Below, one piece after another: positions 47,201 through 58,867 of a stretch of DNA of 64,000 nt. The notes below the pieces were generated by a model. It did no database searches, had not been told where the DNA came from, and saw only the letters and a program-made list of their open reading frames with translations. Position 1 is the first letter of the stretch; each line of letters begins with the position of its first letter. Source of the stretch: Haemonchus contortus (Eukaryota > Nematoda > Chromadorea > Rhabditida > Trichostrongylidae); contig LS997564.1 in assembly GCA_000469685.2 (NCBI GenBank), positions 11,510,091 through 11,574,090 of the forward strand, given 5' to 3'. The position numbers were made by a program, and so were the translations under genes.

Positions 47201-48958
47201 ATGACGATATGATGACAGATGGACAAGAAAAACAGTCGAGAGGGCTTTTGTAGGATATTCACGATCGAAGGGTAGGCCTGCTGTGAGATGGGGGATGTGC
47301 TTATCGATCACAAGAAACAGCTGCCAAAACTCCCCACATTGCTATCTTCGTCGAATTCTAGTATACCGTCGATGGCGTTCGCGAAAGATAGAAGCGCATG
47401 ATTTGTTACTGGTGCTCGCAAATGATTGAAGGGGGTATGTGTACGAACGTGCGTCCGAGGATACGCGCGGCAAATTGTGCGGCGAACTTCGTAGCTATTT
47501 GAACGACTTTAGTGCCTATCATTGGGGCCCAAATTCGAAGTAGAATAGATTGAGGGATCATCTGGCCCTAATAAACTACACTACTTAGAGTTTGTGCCCC
47601 GGAAACTGGCGTCAGAGTCATACAAATCGTCACGACCTTCGCCGCGCAGGTTGCCGCGCGCGTCCTCGGACGCACGTTCGTACCGTCCCCCGAGTGAAGG
47701 CGAGACGTATAAGTATAAGTAAGTGTAAGATTTACGTGGATAAAAATTCTGGTCGAACTCGGGAATCGTTAAGGTTATTTTAGAAACAGATCTCTGTCTG
47801 CGAAAAATGGGAAATGCTAATGCATTATGATGCGAGATGAAAATTGCAATCATCGTCCCGATTTCAGACCGTCCTGCGTTTTTTGCAACAGACGTGTTTG
47901 ATCATCGATCGCCTTGATCTTTTTTGAGATGCAGAACTGGTTCATACCTTTGTTCTGTCGTTTACTCGTGTTCCCGCATCAAACGCCAATGGCTGCTTTC
48001 ATAGTCCGCCGGCGTGCCGGCGGAGGCAGTGCTAGGGGGGAGGAGGGAGGTAGACAGTGTTAGGCAAACAGTCCACGCCCCTTCGATGGGTGTTAGTTTT
48101 CAGCCCCTCGAAGGGGCGTGGACTGTTTGCCTATCTGTCTGCATCCCTCCTCCACCCTAGCACTGCCTCCGCCGGCACGCCGGCTCGCCGGCCGGCTGGC
48201 GGACTATGAAAGCAGCCAATGGTATAATCTACTGGGCGACAAACCGTCGCAAGGTTGGGTTTCGTCAGGAGACACACAAATTGTGAAAGAGCCGCCATTT
48301 TGTAACGCAGTGGGATGAATAACTGTGCAGTACCAATATCATTGACATCATAAATAAATAACAGAACTGACCAACATTAATTTACTCGTCTTGAAGCCGT
48401 TACAGGCCGCCAGACAAGCGAATTGCCCGGCCTGAAGCTAATGGCACACTGTGTATTCTATCTACTGCCACAACCATAACAGCTCATTGTTAGTCGGATT
48501 TGCCACGGTTGCGCTAATTTTTGAGAACGACTTGACAGCTAGCTTTCAACATTACACCTACTATACCTTTTGTTTCACAGAATCCAGAGATGAGTCGAAT
48601 CCATTCCGCAAAATGCTAACGCATATCATTCGTAAGCTCGAAATATCTTCGAAGCGATTGATGCTTCGAAGACATTTTGAGCTGTTTTGAGCTGTTCACA
48701 CCGCTGTTCTTCATAAAATACAAGAACGAATGTAAACTGAACAAACCATTGACATAGCACAAAAAAAAAACTTATTCAACCCTAATTCAAGTTTGCCCCT
48801 GGTCTGCACCGATTACATCTACGATTCACCAAAGCTAGTAACCTTTGATTTCCTATATTTTGTGAAGCAGAATTACATATTCGAATTCAAGAGCACGCTA
48901 TAACAAATGCAGTAATCCTAATAAGAAACTCACCGTAACGAGTGGCACTCGGCCTCAT
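41232..48958 (-). CDS. sqrd: Mitochondrial sulfide:quinone oxidoreductase, copy 2 (complete)
   Basis: FAD flavoprotein that oxidises hydrogen sulfide and passes electrons to quinone in the inner mitochondrial membrane. Eleven exons: 48934-48958, 46983-47095, 46160-46317, 44517-44583, 44345-44443, 43992-44138, 43026-43196, 42433-42543, 42193-42336, 41999-42114, 41232-41364. All phases join and no stop interrupts 427 codons (human SQOR is about 450). Motifs: VVVGGGAAG FAD fingerprint (15-23), YYQPGFTMVGGG, ILATG, KCAGAPQK with catalytic Cys at about 169, FAAGDC second FAD motif (306-310), YASCP with catalytic Cys at about 352, and C-terminal MPFLYWRFLVKGRWNGPA. The first exon was chosen because CTTCCAG at 48986-48992 is a likely spliced-leader acceptor 27 nt before the ATG. 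The frame stays open upstream to an ATG at 49120. Introns hold several transposons. The only intact sqrd copy in the window. Confidence 0.92.
41636..41924. repeat. TIR repeat in intron 10 of sqrd copy 2
   Basis: Ends AGAGTACTGCGTTGAGCG and the inverted CTCAACGCTCTACTCT. Counterpart of 18691-19003 in the left arm, at the same intron position. Confidence 0.6.
45123..46003. mobile_element. Mariner-type element, 881 bp, decayed, in intron 3 of sqrd copy 2
   Basis: The terminal inverted repeats TTAGGTTGGAAGGAAAGTCC and the inverse of TTGGGTTGGAAGGAAAGTCC extend for 27 bp with one mismatch. TA dinucleotides flank both ends (45121-45122, 46004-46005). The TTAGGTTGG start is typical of mariner elements. 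The interior has no intact transposase frame. Confidence 0.85.
47431..47696. mobile_element. Palindromic MITE with TACGAACGTGCGTCCGAGGA ends, copy 2
   Basis: Left end ACGAACGTGCGTCCGAGGAT, right end CCTCGGACGCACGTTCGT; arms continue through GCGCGGCAA and meet near 47560. Homologous to 19664-19921. In intron 1 of sqrd copy 2. Confidence 0.75.
47991..48217. mobile_element. Foldback MITE, family TGGCTGCTTTCATAGTCC, copy 2
   Basis: Ends GGCTGCTTTCATAGTCCGCC and the inverse GGACTATGAAAGCAGCC; flanked by AAT on both sides (47988-47990, 48218-48220). The interior carries GCCGGC runs, AGGCAGTGCTAGGGGGGAGG and GGCAAACAGTCCACGCCCCT, each mirrored. In intron 1 of sqrd copy 2. Confidence 0.9.
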
Positions 48959-48985
48959 CGCGCGTTCTGCCAAGACTGTTCCTAC

Positions 48986-48992
48986 CTGGAAG
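48986..48992 (-). promoter_or_regulatory. Possible spliced-leader acceptor of sqrd copy 2
   Basis: CTTCCAG on the minus strand lies 27 nt before the proposed ATG. The position and sequence fit a nematode trans-splice acceptor. It could instead be an ordinary acceptor joining an upstream exon. Confidence 0.5.
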
Positions 48993-49690
48993 AAAGTCGG
49001 TGTAGTGGAGAAAGATTCGCACTCGTTGTTAGGGTAAATATAAGTGACGGCTAGGATCAACACCCAACAATGTAAGGAGGAAAGAACTCTAGTCGAGTCC
49101 AGTTCAGTGTTTTCTACCATCAGAACAATCCACCCATGTTAATGGCATGGGTAGCCGCAGTCTGGCAAAGGATTTCATCTATAAAGATGAAAGGTAGAAT
49201 TATAAGTACAGGAGATCTGGACGGCTTGAGCACAGTCCATCTGAACAGCGAAGGTCATGCGCGTCAAATAACTGGTTTTGAACGGTTTGTCATCGAAACC
49301 TGTCCTCGTCAAAGATTCAATCTTACCTTCAATTTTTACAACCAAATGGGGCAACATTGCAGTATCAGCGGTTCAAGTGAAAATATTGATATCAAAAGTT
49401 CAGCGAAGGTCACTCTGGTCTGGTTGGTATTAGATTGTAAGAGGAACATTTCAGTGATTTGAACAGGTTTCACTCCCCTCACCTTCCAATGCTGAGCTCT
49501 TGAAAGTGTTAAATGCTTGTGCGGGTAGATGAACCGTTTGCTGCCATGTTTATACTCAGGTAAGAAGGATGAGGCTTGCTTCAGAATCACTCCATCATTT
49601 ACTTCTACCAAATAGGCTCCAAAAAGGAAGTTCGTACGACTTTGCTATATTCATTAAACAATATAACCTTTACAGCTACAGAAGATCAAC

Positions 49691-49734
49691 GGCTGCTTTC
49701 ATAGTCCGCCGGCACATCGGTGGACTATGAAACC
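49691..49734. mobile_element. Foldback MITE, family TGGCTGCTTTCATAGTCC, copy 3 (minimal, 44 bp)
   Basis: Reduced to little more than the two ends: GGCTGCTTTCATAGTCC, 10 bases of core, then GGACTATGAAACC, with GCAG lost at the right tip. No exact 3-bp duplication (AAC left, AAT right). Confidence 0.7.
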
Positions 49735-51872
49735 AATCAACTGCTGCTCCCGGAATCTATGCTTAGTTACCTTCATACCTTTCCATTAACTGTGTTCTGT
49801 TCTATTTTTCATGAGCAAAGAGAATACGAAATCTTTCAGTCTTTTGGTTTCAGAAAGTATTCTGACGAACACATATAACCGTTATGGTTAACTTGCTTTC
49901 GGCTACTTGTCGAGTTCCCATAGGCTTTCCTCATCCTTATGTCTGAGCCCTTTCATTGTAGAGCGTTGAGCTCTGAAGGCTCGACGTCTTAGAACCGACC
50001 GGTAGCGCTAAGCGCTCGTAGGACGCGTTAACGTCCACGCAATCGTTGACTGACTCGATAGCGAAGTTATAGATTTACCGTCGAATCGCCGACCTGCGTG
50101 GTATCGATCGGCCACAGGCGCTATCATAGTGCTGACGCCCAACGCTTTACTCTGAATCATGCCTCTACTGTGTGCTAGTCTCCTTGTTATTTGTCAATTT
50201 TTCATGTTTTTCATATACAAAATAGGTTTTATTGCAATTTTGTTGCCTTCTTCGGAAATGTTTATGTCATATGATTTTGTTTTACCAGTTCAGCTGCGCA
50301 CGGTACCATATGCGTTCCATGACTTCTGATGACGAAAATTCCCTAGATTACCTGAAGTGGTTCTCCTCGGTAATTCAAAGAGCATCATTTTTCTGAGACA
50401 TTGATAGTTTTCATCAGCAGTCGATTTCTTCTGAATCCCTTTTTTAGGTCGTTTATTTGATGAAATGGTTTGGAAATTGTTTTCACATTCTTTCGATGGC
50501 ACCATGAGTTATTCATCAAAAGCACATTATTCTAACAAATTGTGCTTTCTAGAATACAAGCGCTCGTTCTTATCCCTATTTGTTCACCTGGACAAATAGG
50601 AAACTCAAAAAGGTCTACAAATATTCTCTATCACGCTCTGCTTCTGCCACTCGCCTATCCGGACTCCTGAAGTCATGATAAATTTTTTTCACCATACCTA
50701 TCCCACTACCCACACTACCTATACCTATTACCCACACTTGTGAAAGCCGATGTTAAAATAAGCAGCTGGGCAGCCCTGCTCACGCCAGGCTTTCATTGAA
50801 ATCGGCAGCCCTACTAACCTAAGCCTTCCTTCCCCCGAATTCCTACGGTCTCTTTGAAGTTTGAAAATCTACGTTCAAACACAACTGGCTGAGTCGACCA
50901 ACATCCCTCGCCGTTAATTACATTATATCTGAACACACTATGTCCAAGTGTGAGCGAACACCCAATCACACAACAAATCGATTTTTATCGCTATCGATAT
51001 CAAATTATCACAGTGGCAAATGTCCTATCATTTCTACTTCAATAAAGAAGATGAGCGACATGAACTGCAGAAGCTAGTCATAGCGTTTGTCGGACAAAAA
51101 TACTCCAAAAGAATTCATTCTCAGGCCCATTCATTCAGGCCCACATTTGGATAGTGAAAACTCCGGAGGACAGCCCGGACGCAAGATGCATCCTCCTGAT
51201 CAAAAGCAGTGTATTGAGAGCGCTGATTCGCAACGACTTAACATGTACCTTTCATAAATCATAAAAACCGTGTCCCTGTCTTCGAATATGAGGAAAATGC
51301 CAACTTCTGATCTAAGATGGCATAGTGCTATATGCAACTCGGAGGATACTCTGTCTAACCAACAACATTACCCATTAGTATGAGTCCAGAAACACGTCCA
51401 CGATATTTCGATGCAGTAAGGCAAATGCAAACCAATGGAATGGGAAGAGCGAAGGTCTAAATGATGCTGTTTTAAGGTCAATGTGTGCGAAGATTTTCCA
51501 TAAACTGCTACTGAGCATTGGGTGAAGCTGTTCAAAGGTGCAAAACAGCAACGTAGATCATTTAGTGCCAAAACAGATATCATGAACTCATGAACTTGAA
51601 CTAGTACTTCGAGTCGGACATTTGAGGGGAATGCTATGCTATGCGATGCCTGTTCAACACTTCACTTTAGAATGCTATCCGTGCTTGTACCTATAAGGAC
51701 TAATCAGCGAAAGCGTCAGCCAATAAACGTTGTTAGAAATCTCGTGTAACGCCGCAACCTGTTGGCCATGCTAAATATTTTGAAAGATCCACGAGTTGTT
51801 GATAAAAAAGGGTTGCTTATGACAGAAGGGTGGATATGACATATGGAGTGCACAGATTATAACAAAGCCAAT

Positions 51873-52183
51873 GGCTGCTTTCATAGTCCGCCGGCCGGCC
51901 GGCCGGCCGGCGTGCCGGCGTGCCGGCGAGCGTGCCGGCGGAGGCAGTGCTAGGGGGGAGGAGGGAGGCAGACAGATAGGCAAACAGTCCACGCCCCTCC
52001 GAGGGGTTGAAAACAAACAACCTTCGAAGGGGCGTGGACTGTTTGCCTTACACTGTCTGCATCCCTCCTCCCCCCTAGCACTGCCTCCACCGGCACGCTC
52101 GCCGGCACGCCGGCACGCCGGCCGGCCGGCACGCGCGCCGGCACGCCGGCCGGCCGGCCGGCCGGCGGACTATGAAAGCAGCC
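51873..52183. mobile_element. Foldback MITE, family TGGCTGCTTTCATAGTCC, copy 4
   Basis: Same ends and core as copy 2, flanked by AAT (51870-51872, 52184-52186). Its sub-terminal arms are expanded GGCC/GCCGGC runs of unequal length, suggesting slippage in the hairpin. The mirrored core has AGGCAGTGCTAGGGGGGAGG and GGCAAACAGTCCACGCCCCT. Confidence 0.9.
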
Positions 52184-55100
52184 AATGGAGGACGAAACGG
52201 ATGGAAAATAACAGTATGGTATACAAGAGACGAAGTCGAAGCGGTTCTCAGAAAATATTATATCGCCTTTTATGTGTTTCTCGGTACCCCTACATTTTTT
52301 GCGTAATGGCGATGGGAACAGAAATGACGATTATTCGATTGAGTCTGATTTTTATTCATTTTTTTCTCAGTGCAGTCCTCTTAGTTGTTCGATTCGTCAC
52401 GTACTGTTCCACTTATCACGCATATACGGTGCACCAGAATTTTCGTTTGATTCGTCACGTACTGTTTGATTTATCACGCACATAACCCGACCGGAGTTAA
52501 ACAATTGAGAAAACTGAATTGGTCGCGGAAAGCAAAACGTTATGTTCTTTGGACACATTGCTCATTCGAGGTGAACTGCTTTATTGAAAACGTCGTATAG
52601 GGTACTTATTTAGAAATAACAATGCATGGCCCACATTGACACAATTTCAATTAATATGGCGTTCCTGCCGAACATACCAATGTGGGATGAGATTTGTGAA
52701 GGGATTTCACAGCACATGAATCCCAAAGATTCTCGAGGCATTTTTTCAGGGCATCAAATGATATTTGGGGAGATATGGGAAGCATGAATGAACTTGGAGC
52801 TTCGTAGAAAATTATTGGTTCTTACAAATAATCAATATATACACAAAGTTTCGCTGTAAGCGCAGAGATTCTCACGTGTGGTCTGTCAAAACCAATTACA
52901 GGTCACCGTTTGAGCGGTGATGGGTTTCGATCTGATATTACCACAGTTTGAGCAGGATATTTGATCAGTTCAATTATTACACGAAACTTTTCACTAAATT
53001 TTTGCTGGTGTTCAGCTCTTCACTAATTAACCCTCTCCTTTTGACGCCTTATCAGTTCTGTATGGGTTTTTTGCTGGAGTGCACCACCTGGCAAATACCA
53101 CTCAAGACGACAAGAGAAAGAACGAAAGTGAAAAGAAAGAAAAGAACGCCTGTATGTCGGAAAAATATAATGTGCGGCGGGCAGAAATGGATTATCTTCT
53201 CCTCTTTTCCTTCTCCTGATCTCAAGGAATATCTCATGGAAGCCTCCCTCCCAGAAGCCCATGGAACTACTGTTCCAGGCGATTGCGACGGTCACTCAAG
53301 AAAATAAGGATCTTCCCATAGTTGCTATTTTTAATTCACGAAGTTACTTTTTCTCGAAAACAGCAGTTTGAATAATTGAGAGAAGAAGAAAGTGCTTAGG
53401 AAATATCGAACGTAGCACTCTACTTTTATTTTGGATTTAAGTTAGAGCAGGTAGTTTATAACCTACGTAAATTTTCAAGAAGGTGGTTGCCCCCTAGTTA
53501 TAATTATAACGAAAGTCGTTGCTATTGGCGTGATCTAACGTATTTTATTGAATGAAGTTTTTCGGAATTAAAACTTTGAGATTTGCGTTGCGAAGCGATT
53601 TGTTAAATTTGGCGAGCTGTATTCAACATCATATCATATCAAAAGGTGAACCATCTTATTCCCATGAAAGAGTGAAGAAAATTAGATAAGGGTTCTTTGT
53701 TATTATTTTCAAGTCAAGGTGACCATTGCATCTCATCTCATCCATGCTCATAGAATAAGGGGATTCTACAATGGAGTTTCGATAGGCAACATATCGGAGC
53801 AGGTGAGGAGATCGGCTCACAGGTTTTAGACAAAAGTTCCAGCTTTTTCTTTTGATTCTGGTTACCAGAATTGAATGGGTTTGTTCGCATCAATTAGTAA
53901 CGACACCTCAGGAAAATTGTTCCAACATGGCTCCGTTCCATGCGATTTCATTGGAATTGGTGCCAGCAACCTAATATCAGTCGGAGACAGTTTCAGACAA
54001 CTTTGTGCCGTTCTATTGTGGAATGTTTTGCTCTCTAGGATTCGTCGCCCTTTTCTGTCCTCATGTCTAAAGACCAATTGAGACACACTTAACTTTTTCC
54101 TGAATAACAGCATCCTCTCATGAAAGAGAGTGATTCTGCTATGAAAGTTCAAGTCCTTGTTTATTTTTCAAGGCGTAAGTTTTGATATGTTACTGGGTTG
54201 TTAGTGTGAATTGTCCTCTTTAGCGGCAAAACCAGAAACAAATATTCTTTGCTCTGGTCAGGCACTGTGATAAAGGGCTCGTGATCTCGTGATACATACA
54301 AAGACTATGTCGTATGAGACGCTTGCAACGCTATAACGACCTTTGATATGTACGGTCGAGATCGCACCGCCACCACACGAGCCAGTTGAATGATGTGGAC
54401 CTCTAGAACTACTATAAGTTGTGACGACCGAAGGCAAAGGCGATGACTGCGATTACTCGAATCCAGCTGCCACTGCCGCTACAGTCGAAGAAATTTAAAG
54501 CTGTTAACGAGGCAATAACTTCGTAAACTCAGTTGCCCGCTATAAGGTAAGTGAGAAAAACCTGGACGACGGATGCAAGGAGCAAGCGTGGCTGCGGCTG
54601 CGTAATGCAAGATTTCATTCGGATTTGATTTGGACAGGACTTCACTGCGTTATTCCTGAAAAGGCAATTGATAGCTGATCGTATCACCAGGAAACGAAGA
54701 GATGGCAGAAGGTCATAATCGCTGCAAACGCTGTTCAATATGTTGATGTTAGTGAAGTGTTGTGTGATGTAGAATGGTACATTTATGGTCTTTCTAAGGT
54801 CTTCCGTCACCACATCGAGAACGTCAAAAACTTATCGGGATCAATGACCACCACAGCCAACCCCTGATGAACCTCGAGACAACACAACACTATAGCGAAA
54901 GTGTAGCAGTGAAAACCTTCAAAGATAATGATAGAATCTGCCTACACACTTCTACTTTGCGCCTTGCCAGTGCACGGTCCGAACAGAAGATAGTCGTGAA
55001 GGAAGTGGGAACAGCTCACGAGAAGGTGACTTCGGTCAAGGCAGCTGGAACTGGTCCAATTGACTTGGCAGCCGACGTGTCGAAATAACGGTGCTGGAAC

Positions 55101-56162
55101 CCAGCAGCATGGTTGACGAAAATCGTCAATAGGGTCGTTACAGAAAGGAATATCTCTAATGGTCACAGAGTATCCTCTCTCTGATCCTATGTAAATATAT
55201 GTGTGTGTGCAGTGTGTATGTGTGCATGTGGGTATAGTTTATAAGTATATGTGTGTGACGCCATATACGCTTGAATCACTGACCAAAAATGCACCGATCC
55301 CTCATTAGCAATACATTTTACATCAACAATTATTTCCAAAAGGAGACGAATGCCAAACAGATGATTAGCGAAATATATCCAAAGTAAAAGCAGAAGTGTC
55401 AATTTCAATGAATAATGTAGAAAATGTAGCATCGTCACATTACTTAACGAAATACAGGATTAAAAATCTGTACCCATAGAAGGCAAAACACAGCATGCAG
55501 TTCGATAAATAAGGAAGATTAGGTGAGCATAATATCAATCTTCCCACTGAGGAAACAGACGTCATTGAACAATCATTTCTCAAGGTAGAATAAACTAATA
55601 GAGGTAGACGCTCTAGATTTGATTGAAAGGAACAGCATATCCATTTCTTCTCATTAAAGGTATTGCGAACCCTTTTATGACAAAAGAAGCAATTAATCAT
55701 CAAATGCTCAGCAGCATGGAAAGTTCAGTTAACCAACGCAATTTTATAGGGTATCAAAAAGTATATTATACCGAGAGTAACATCCAATTTCCAATCCAGT
55801 TTCGCCAGAGAAATTCTGAAGAAAAAAGGAAAATAGAACTTCCGATCTGATGTCTTATATCGCATTCTTATTAATTTATTAGGACAACGTAGTATAAGGG
55901 AATAAAACGTATAGGTTGCCATTAATTATGATAGTATGCTGTTTAACGACATACTATGGCACAATTAATCAGATCATGATAATAAATCCCTTGGCTGAGA
56001 AAGACCAGCCAATAGCAAGTTATACTAATGTTAGGAATGTTTATGAGTATCTCAATGTGATCTCAACCGAAATATATAATTATCCTATCCTACTTTATAT
56101 AATTCGCTAAGTGTGTCTGTTGGTGTGTCAGTGTGTTTGTGTGTGTGTCGGTGTGAGTCCGA

Positions 56163-56410
56163 CCGGAAATTCATAACTCCTGTACCCGTGGACCAAGAGC
56201 GTTCGAATTTGGTAAGAGTACGGGGGCAGGATGGGAACACCTATGGTAGGTGGCAGGACCGGACACCGGTCACACGGGGCGAGGCGTGCGCGATAGAAAT
56301 TTTGGGCCGCAAATTCATAACTCCCGTCCCCATGGACCGAGAGCGTTCAAACTTGGTAGGAGTACGGGGGGGAGGGGGGCAGGATGGGAACACTGATGAT
56401 ATGCGATAAA
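56163..56410. repeat. Two-copy direct repeat
   Basis: The block ATTCATAACTCC...GAGCGTTCGAATTTGGTA...GGGGGCAGGATGGGAACAC near 56168-56245 recurs near 56312-56403 with substitutions and a longer G run. Preceded by a GTGTGT-rich stretch. Non-coding in appearance. Confidence 0.7.
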
Positions 56411-56830
56411 GGTGATAACAATTGAAAGGGCCTGATGAAGCACCTTAGAGGGCGAGAGCCGCATGATCCGCTACCTCCTTCGTATTGACGGTGGAGCATT
56501 GGTACTTTAGTAAGGGATATGGATTAAGAAGGGACCGTAGGTGTTCATGATAAAGGTTGATAACAACTGTCAAAGATAGCAGGCCATAGATAGTCATTAG
56601 GTCTACAACGTCTTTTATATTAACGCGGGAGCACTTTAGCACGTGGTGTAGGATACGAAGGGATCGAAGATGAATTGTGACAAGGACTGATAACAAACGA
56701 GCAAGGCCTAGAAGGCTAGAGCGAATAGGTTCGTTATCCCCTTCATGTCAACAGTCATACCTTGGTATTCAAACATCAACAGTCATACCTTGGTATTCAA
56801 ACATCAAGTCGTATCTTGGTATTCAAACAT
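56411..56830. repeat. Divergent ~127-bp tandem repeats followed by a 28-bp tandem repeat
   Basis: Units begin TGATAACAA near 56411, 56567 and 56689 and share AGG..., CTACCTCCTTC-like, GGGAGCACTTTAG-like and AAGGGA blocks. The 28-bp unit ACAGTCATACCTTGGTATTC... is repeated from 56749 to 56830, two exact units and one degenerate. Confidence 0.65.
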
Positions 56831-57539
56831 TGTTCTTTGGTGTTTTTTATCCAATAAGACAGGTAGATGCAGTGATAGGAACCGATCAAAGGCAATTCTC
56901 CATAACGAAAAAAATTTGGTTTATTTTTCGCTGTTGGACTACGACCGCTATCCAGCAAGGTTTCTGACTCAATGACACATCATGGTTTCTTTTTGTTTCG
57001 ATATCTTTTGTGACTAAACTAATCCGACCGCCAATGATCTGGGATTCCCAATTAGTGATAAATCCGTAGCGAAGAAAAGTTCGCTGATAACCGAATCTGA
57101 TAATGTGCGACATTATCACTCGACAACACTTGTGAGTACCATTCAAGAATTTAACTGCCAGTCAGTTAAGCCATCATTGGGACACGTCTTTGAGATGAAG
57201 GGCAATGAAGCACTTAAGAAGAGACTCTCAATAATAAGCATAAACATCGGCATATACTAGGTACACTGACAATGCCCTATTGGTCCTTTGTCAAATTTTG
57301 TGCCCGTGAAGGCACCATTTATTTTAAAGAAGCAGTGGTGGGTTAGCCCATTATTACCACCTTGTTATAAAGGGGGAAATCTGGCATTAGCCGACTTCTT
57401 ATCATCATTTTCCTTGCATGTACTTGACCGTCTTATTGAATGTTCAAAATTTCTCGGAGTAGGGTGTTTGACACAAGAAGGAGGAGAGCCAGGCAATAGC
57501 CGGGCGATCCGACTGGTACTATAACATAAGAGCCTTGAT

Positions 57540-58085
57540 TAAGATGAACTAGATAGAGATTTTGAAAGTAACCTCAGTAGTCCATCGCGCCGACGGTGCT
57601 CCAGGAGGATAAAAGCGAAGGTATACCAGGCAGTGATAAGGTTTTTGATGCTCTAGAGCAACGAATGGCGGCCAGTAGTATAAAGAAATTATGAGAGCAA
57701 CTTCACTCAGCAGAATGAGCTTCAGTTGGGCCTGTGGTCAGATGGGACTGGATAGAATCAGAGACCAGGATGTCAGAAGGTCATGCAAACAGCCCCTATC
57801 CAGTTGAAGATGGGAGGGCAGCATCGATGGTGGTATGGCTAGGGATTGCGAACGCGAGATCAACTGGTTGGAGAAGCAGTTGAATTCAAAGGTCAAGATA
57901 AGCGATTGCGAGGAGTCTCATGGAAGAGTGGTGGAACAAAATCAAGCAACTCCGCTCCGAAGTTATATAGACGGCAAAAGATGCCGTTCATGAATATAAT
58001 GGAACGTCTTGGCGACGACCGGCGAGAGAAGCGGAAATTGCGACGGCGCGCGATCAACGCTGGGAGGAAAAAGAAATAAATAAGT
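57540..58085 (+). other. Possible decayed non-LTR retrotransposon 3' remnant
   Basis: Frames here have the flavour of a non-LTR ORF2 end: RDCERDQLVGEAVEF, WKSGGTKSSN and a basic tail RREKRKLRRRAINAGRKKK closed by TAA, but no diagnostic motif. Weak call; it could be unrelated sequence. Confidence 0.25.
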
Positions 58086-58867
58086 AACCAAGAACATTTT
58101 ACGCATTCCAAAACGATGTTCCATCAGCAGCGAAAAGTTCCCTTTTGTATACCTGATTCTCCCTGATTTGGTTGCCAACTTCTGGACTTGTTTCCCCTCT
58201 CTCATGTGCTCATGTTTTGGCTCTTTACGATTAGAGAAGTGGACTTCAAAGTAATGTAACAAAAAGGTAAACAAATGTCGTAAGACTTTTCAACCCCCTT
58301 CCTACATTATCTCGAAGTTTAATCTGTCCATTGTTGAATAGGGATGGTTAACCGATGAAAAGTGTGGGGGTTCAGCTCGTGGTTCTCTCGTTTGGAAGTT
58401 TTACTATTTTATGGTTAGGGGAGGCAGTTCTAAAAAACCTAATAGGGAGTATTTCGGAGGAGTGTCAGTCGATATTAATTATTCGTCATCGACCGCTGTT
58501 AACGCTTAAATGAATGAATGAATGAAACGCTTAACGCCTATTGGTGCGCATTGTAAGCTTGCGGGCTTTTCCAACCGATCAATAGGCGATAATTACCATC
58601 TAGAAACAACTCTAGCTTGTGCAAAAACGTCAGTATGCTCGGACGAAATGTGGCCTTTTCGCGAGCACCGTATAAAATGCTTCGATATACGTCGTCATGC
58701 AACACCCCGCCACAGCCGACCTATCCGACTTCAGCGCCGTACTCGTCTTCCAACGGGCTTGCCACTTCCCGCCGTTGTCAACACGCTGATTCGATTTTTC
58801 CTCGTTTCTGCTAGTTACAATAAAGTTTTGTCATACAATTAGTTACATTGAAATGTTATTCTATTGG

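Larger units (their letters stand above)
49000..56100. other. Gene-poor interval
   Basis: No exon with recognisable domain was found on either strand. Open frames near 49136-49610, 53862-54152 and 54867-55088 lack domain matches and supporting splice context. The interval holds two foldback elements (49691, 51873), a decayed GCGTTGAGC repeat near 49959-50155, and a TG-rich microsatellite at about 55196-55260. Confidence 0.5.

Noticed and set aside
52871..53310. Open frames on both strands near 53.0-53.3 kb
   Set aside because: Both strands are open over the same bases, no domain is recognisable and splice context is lacking.
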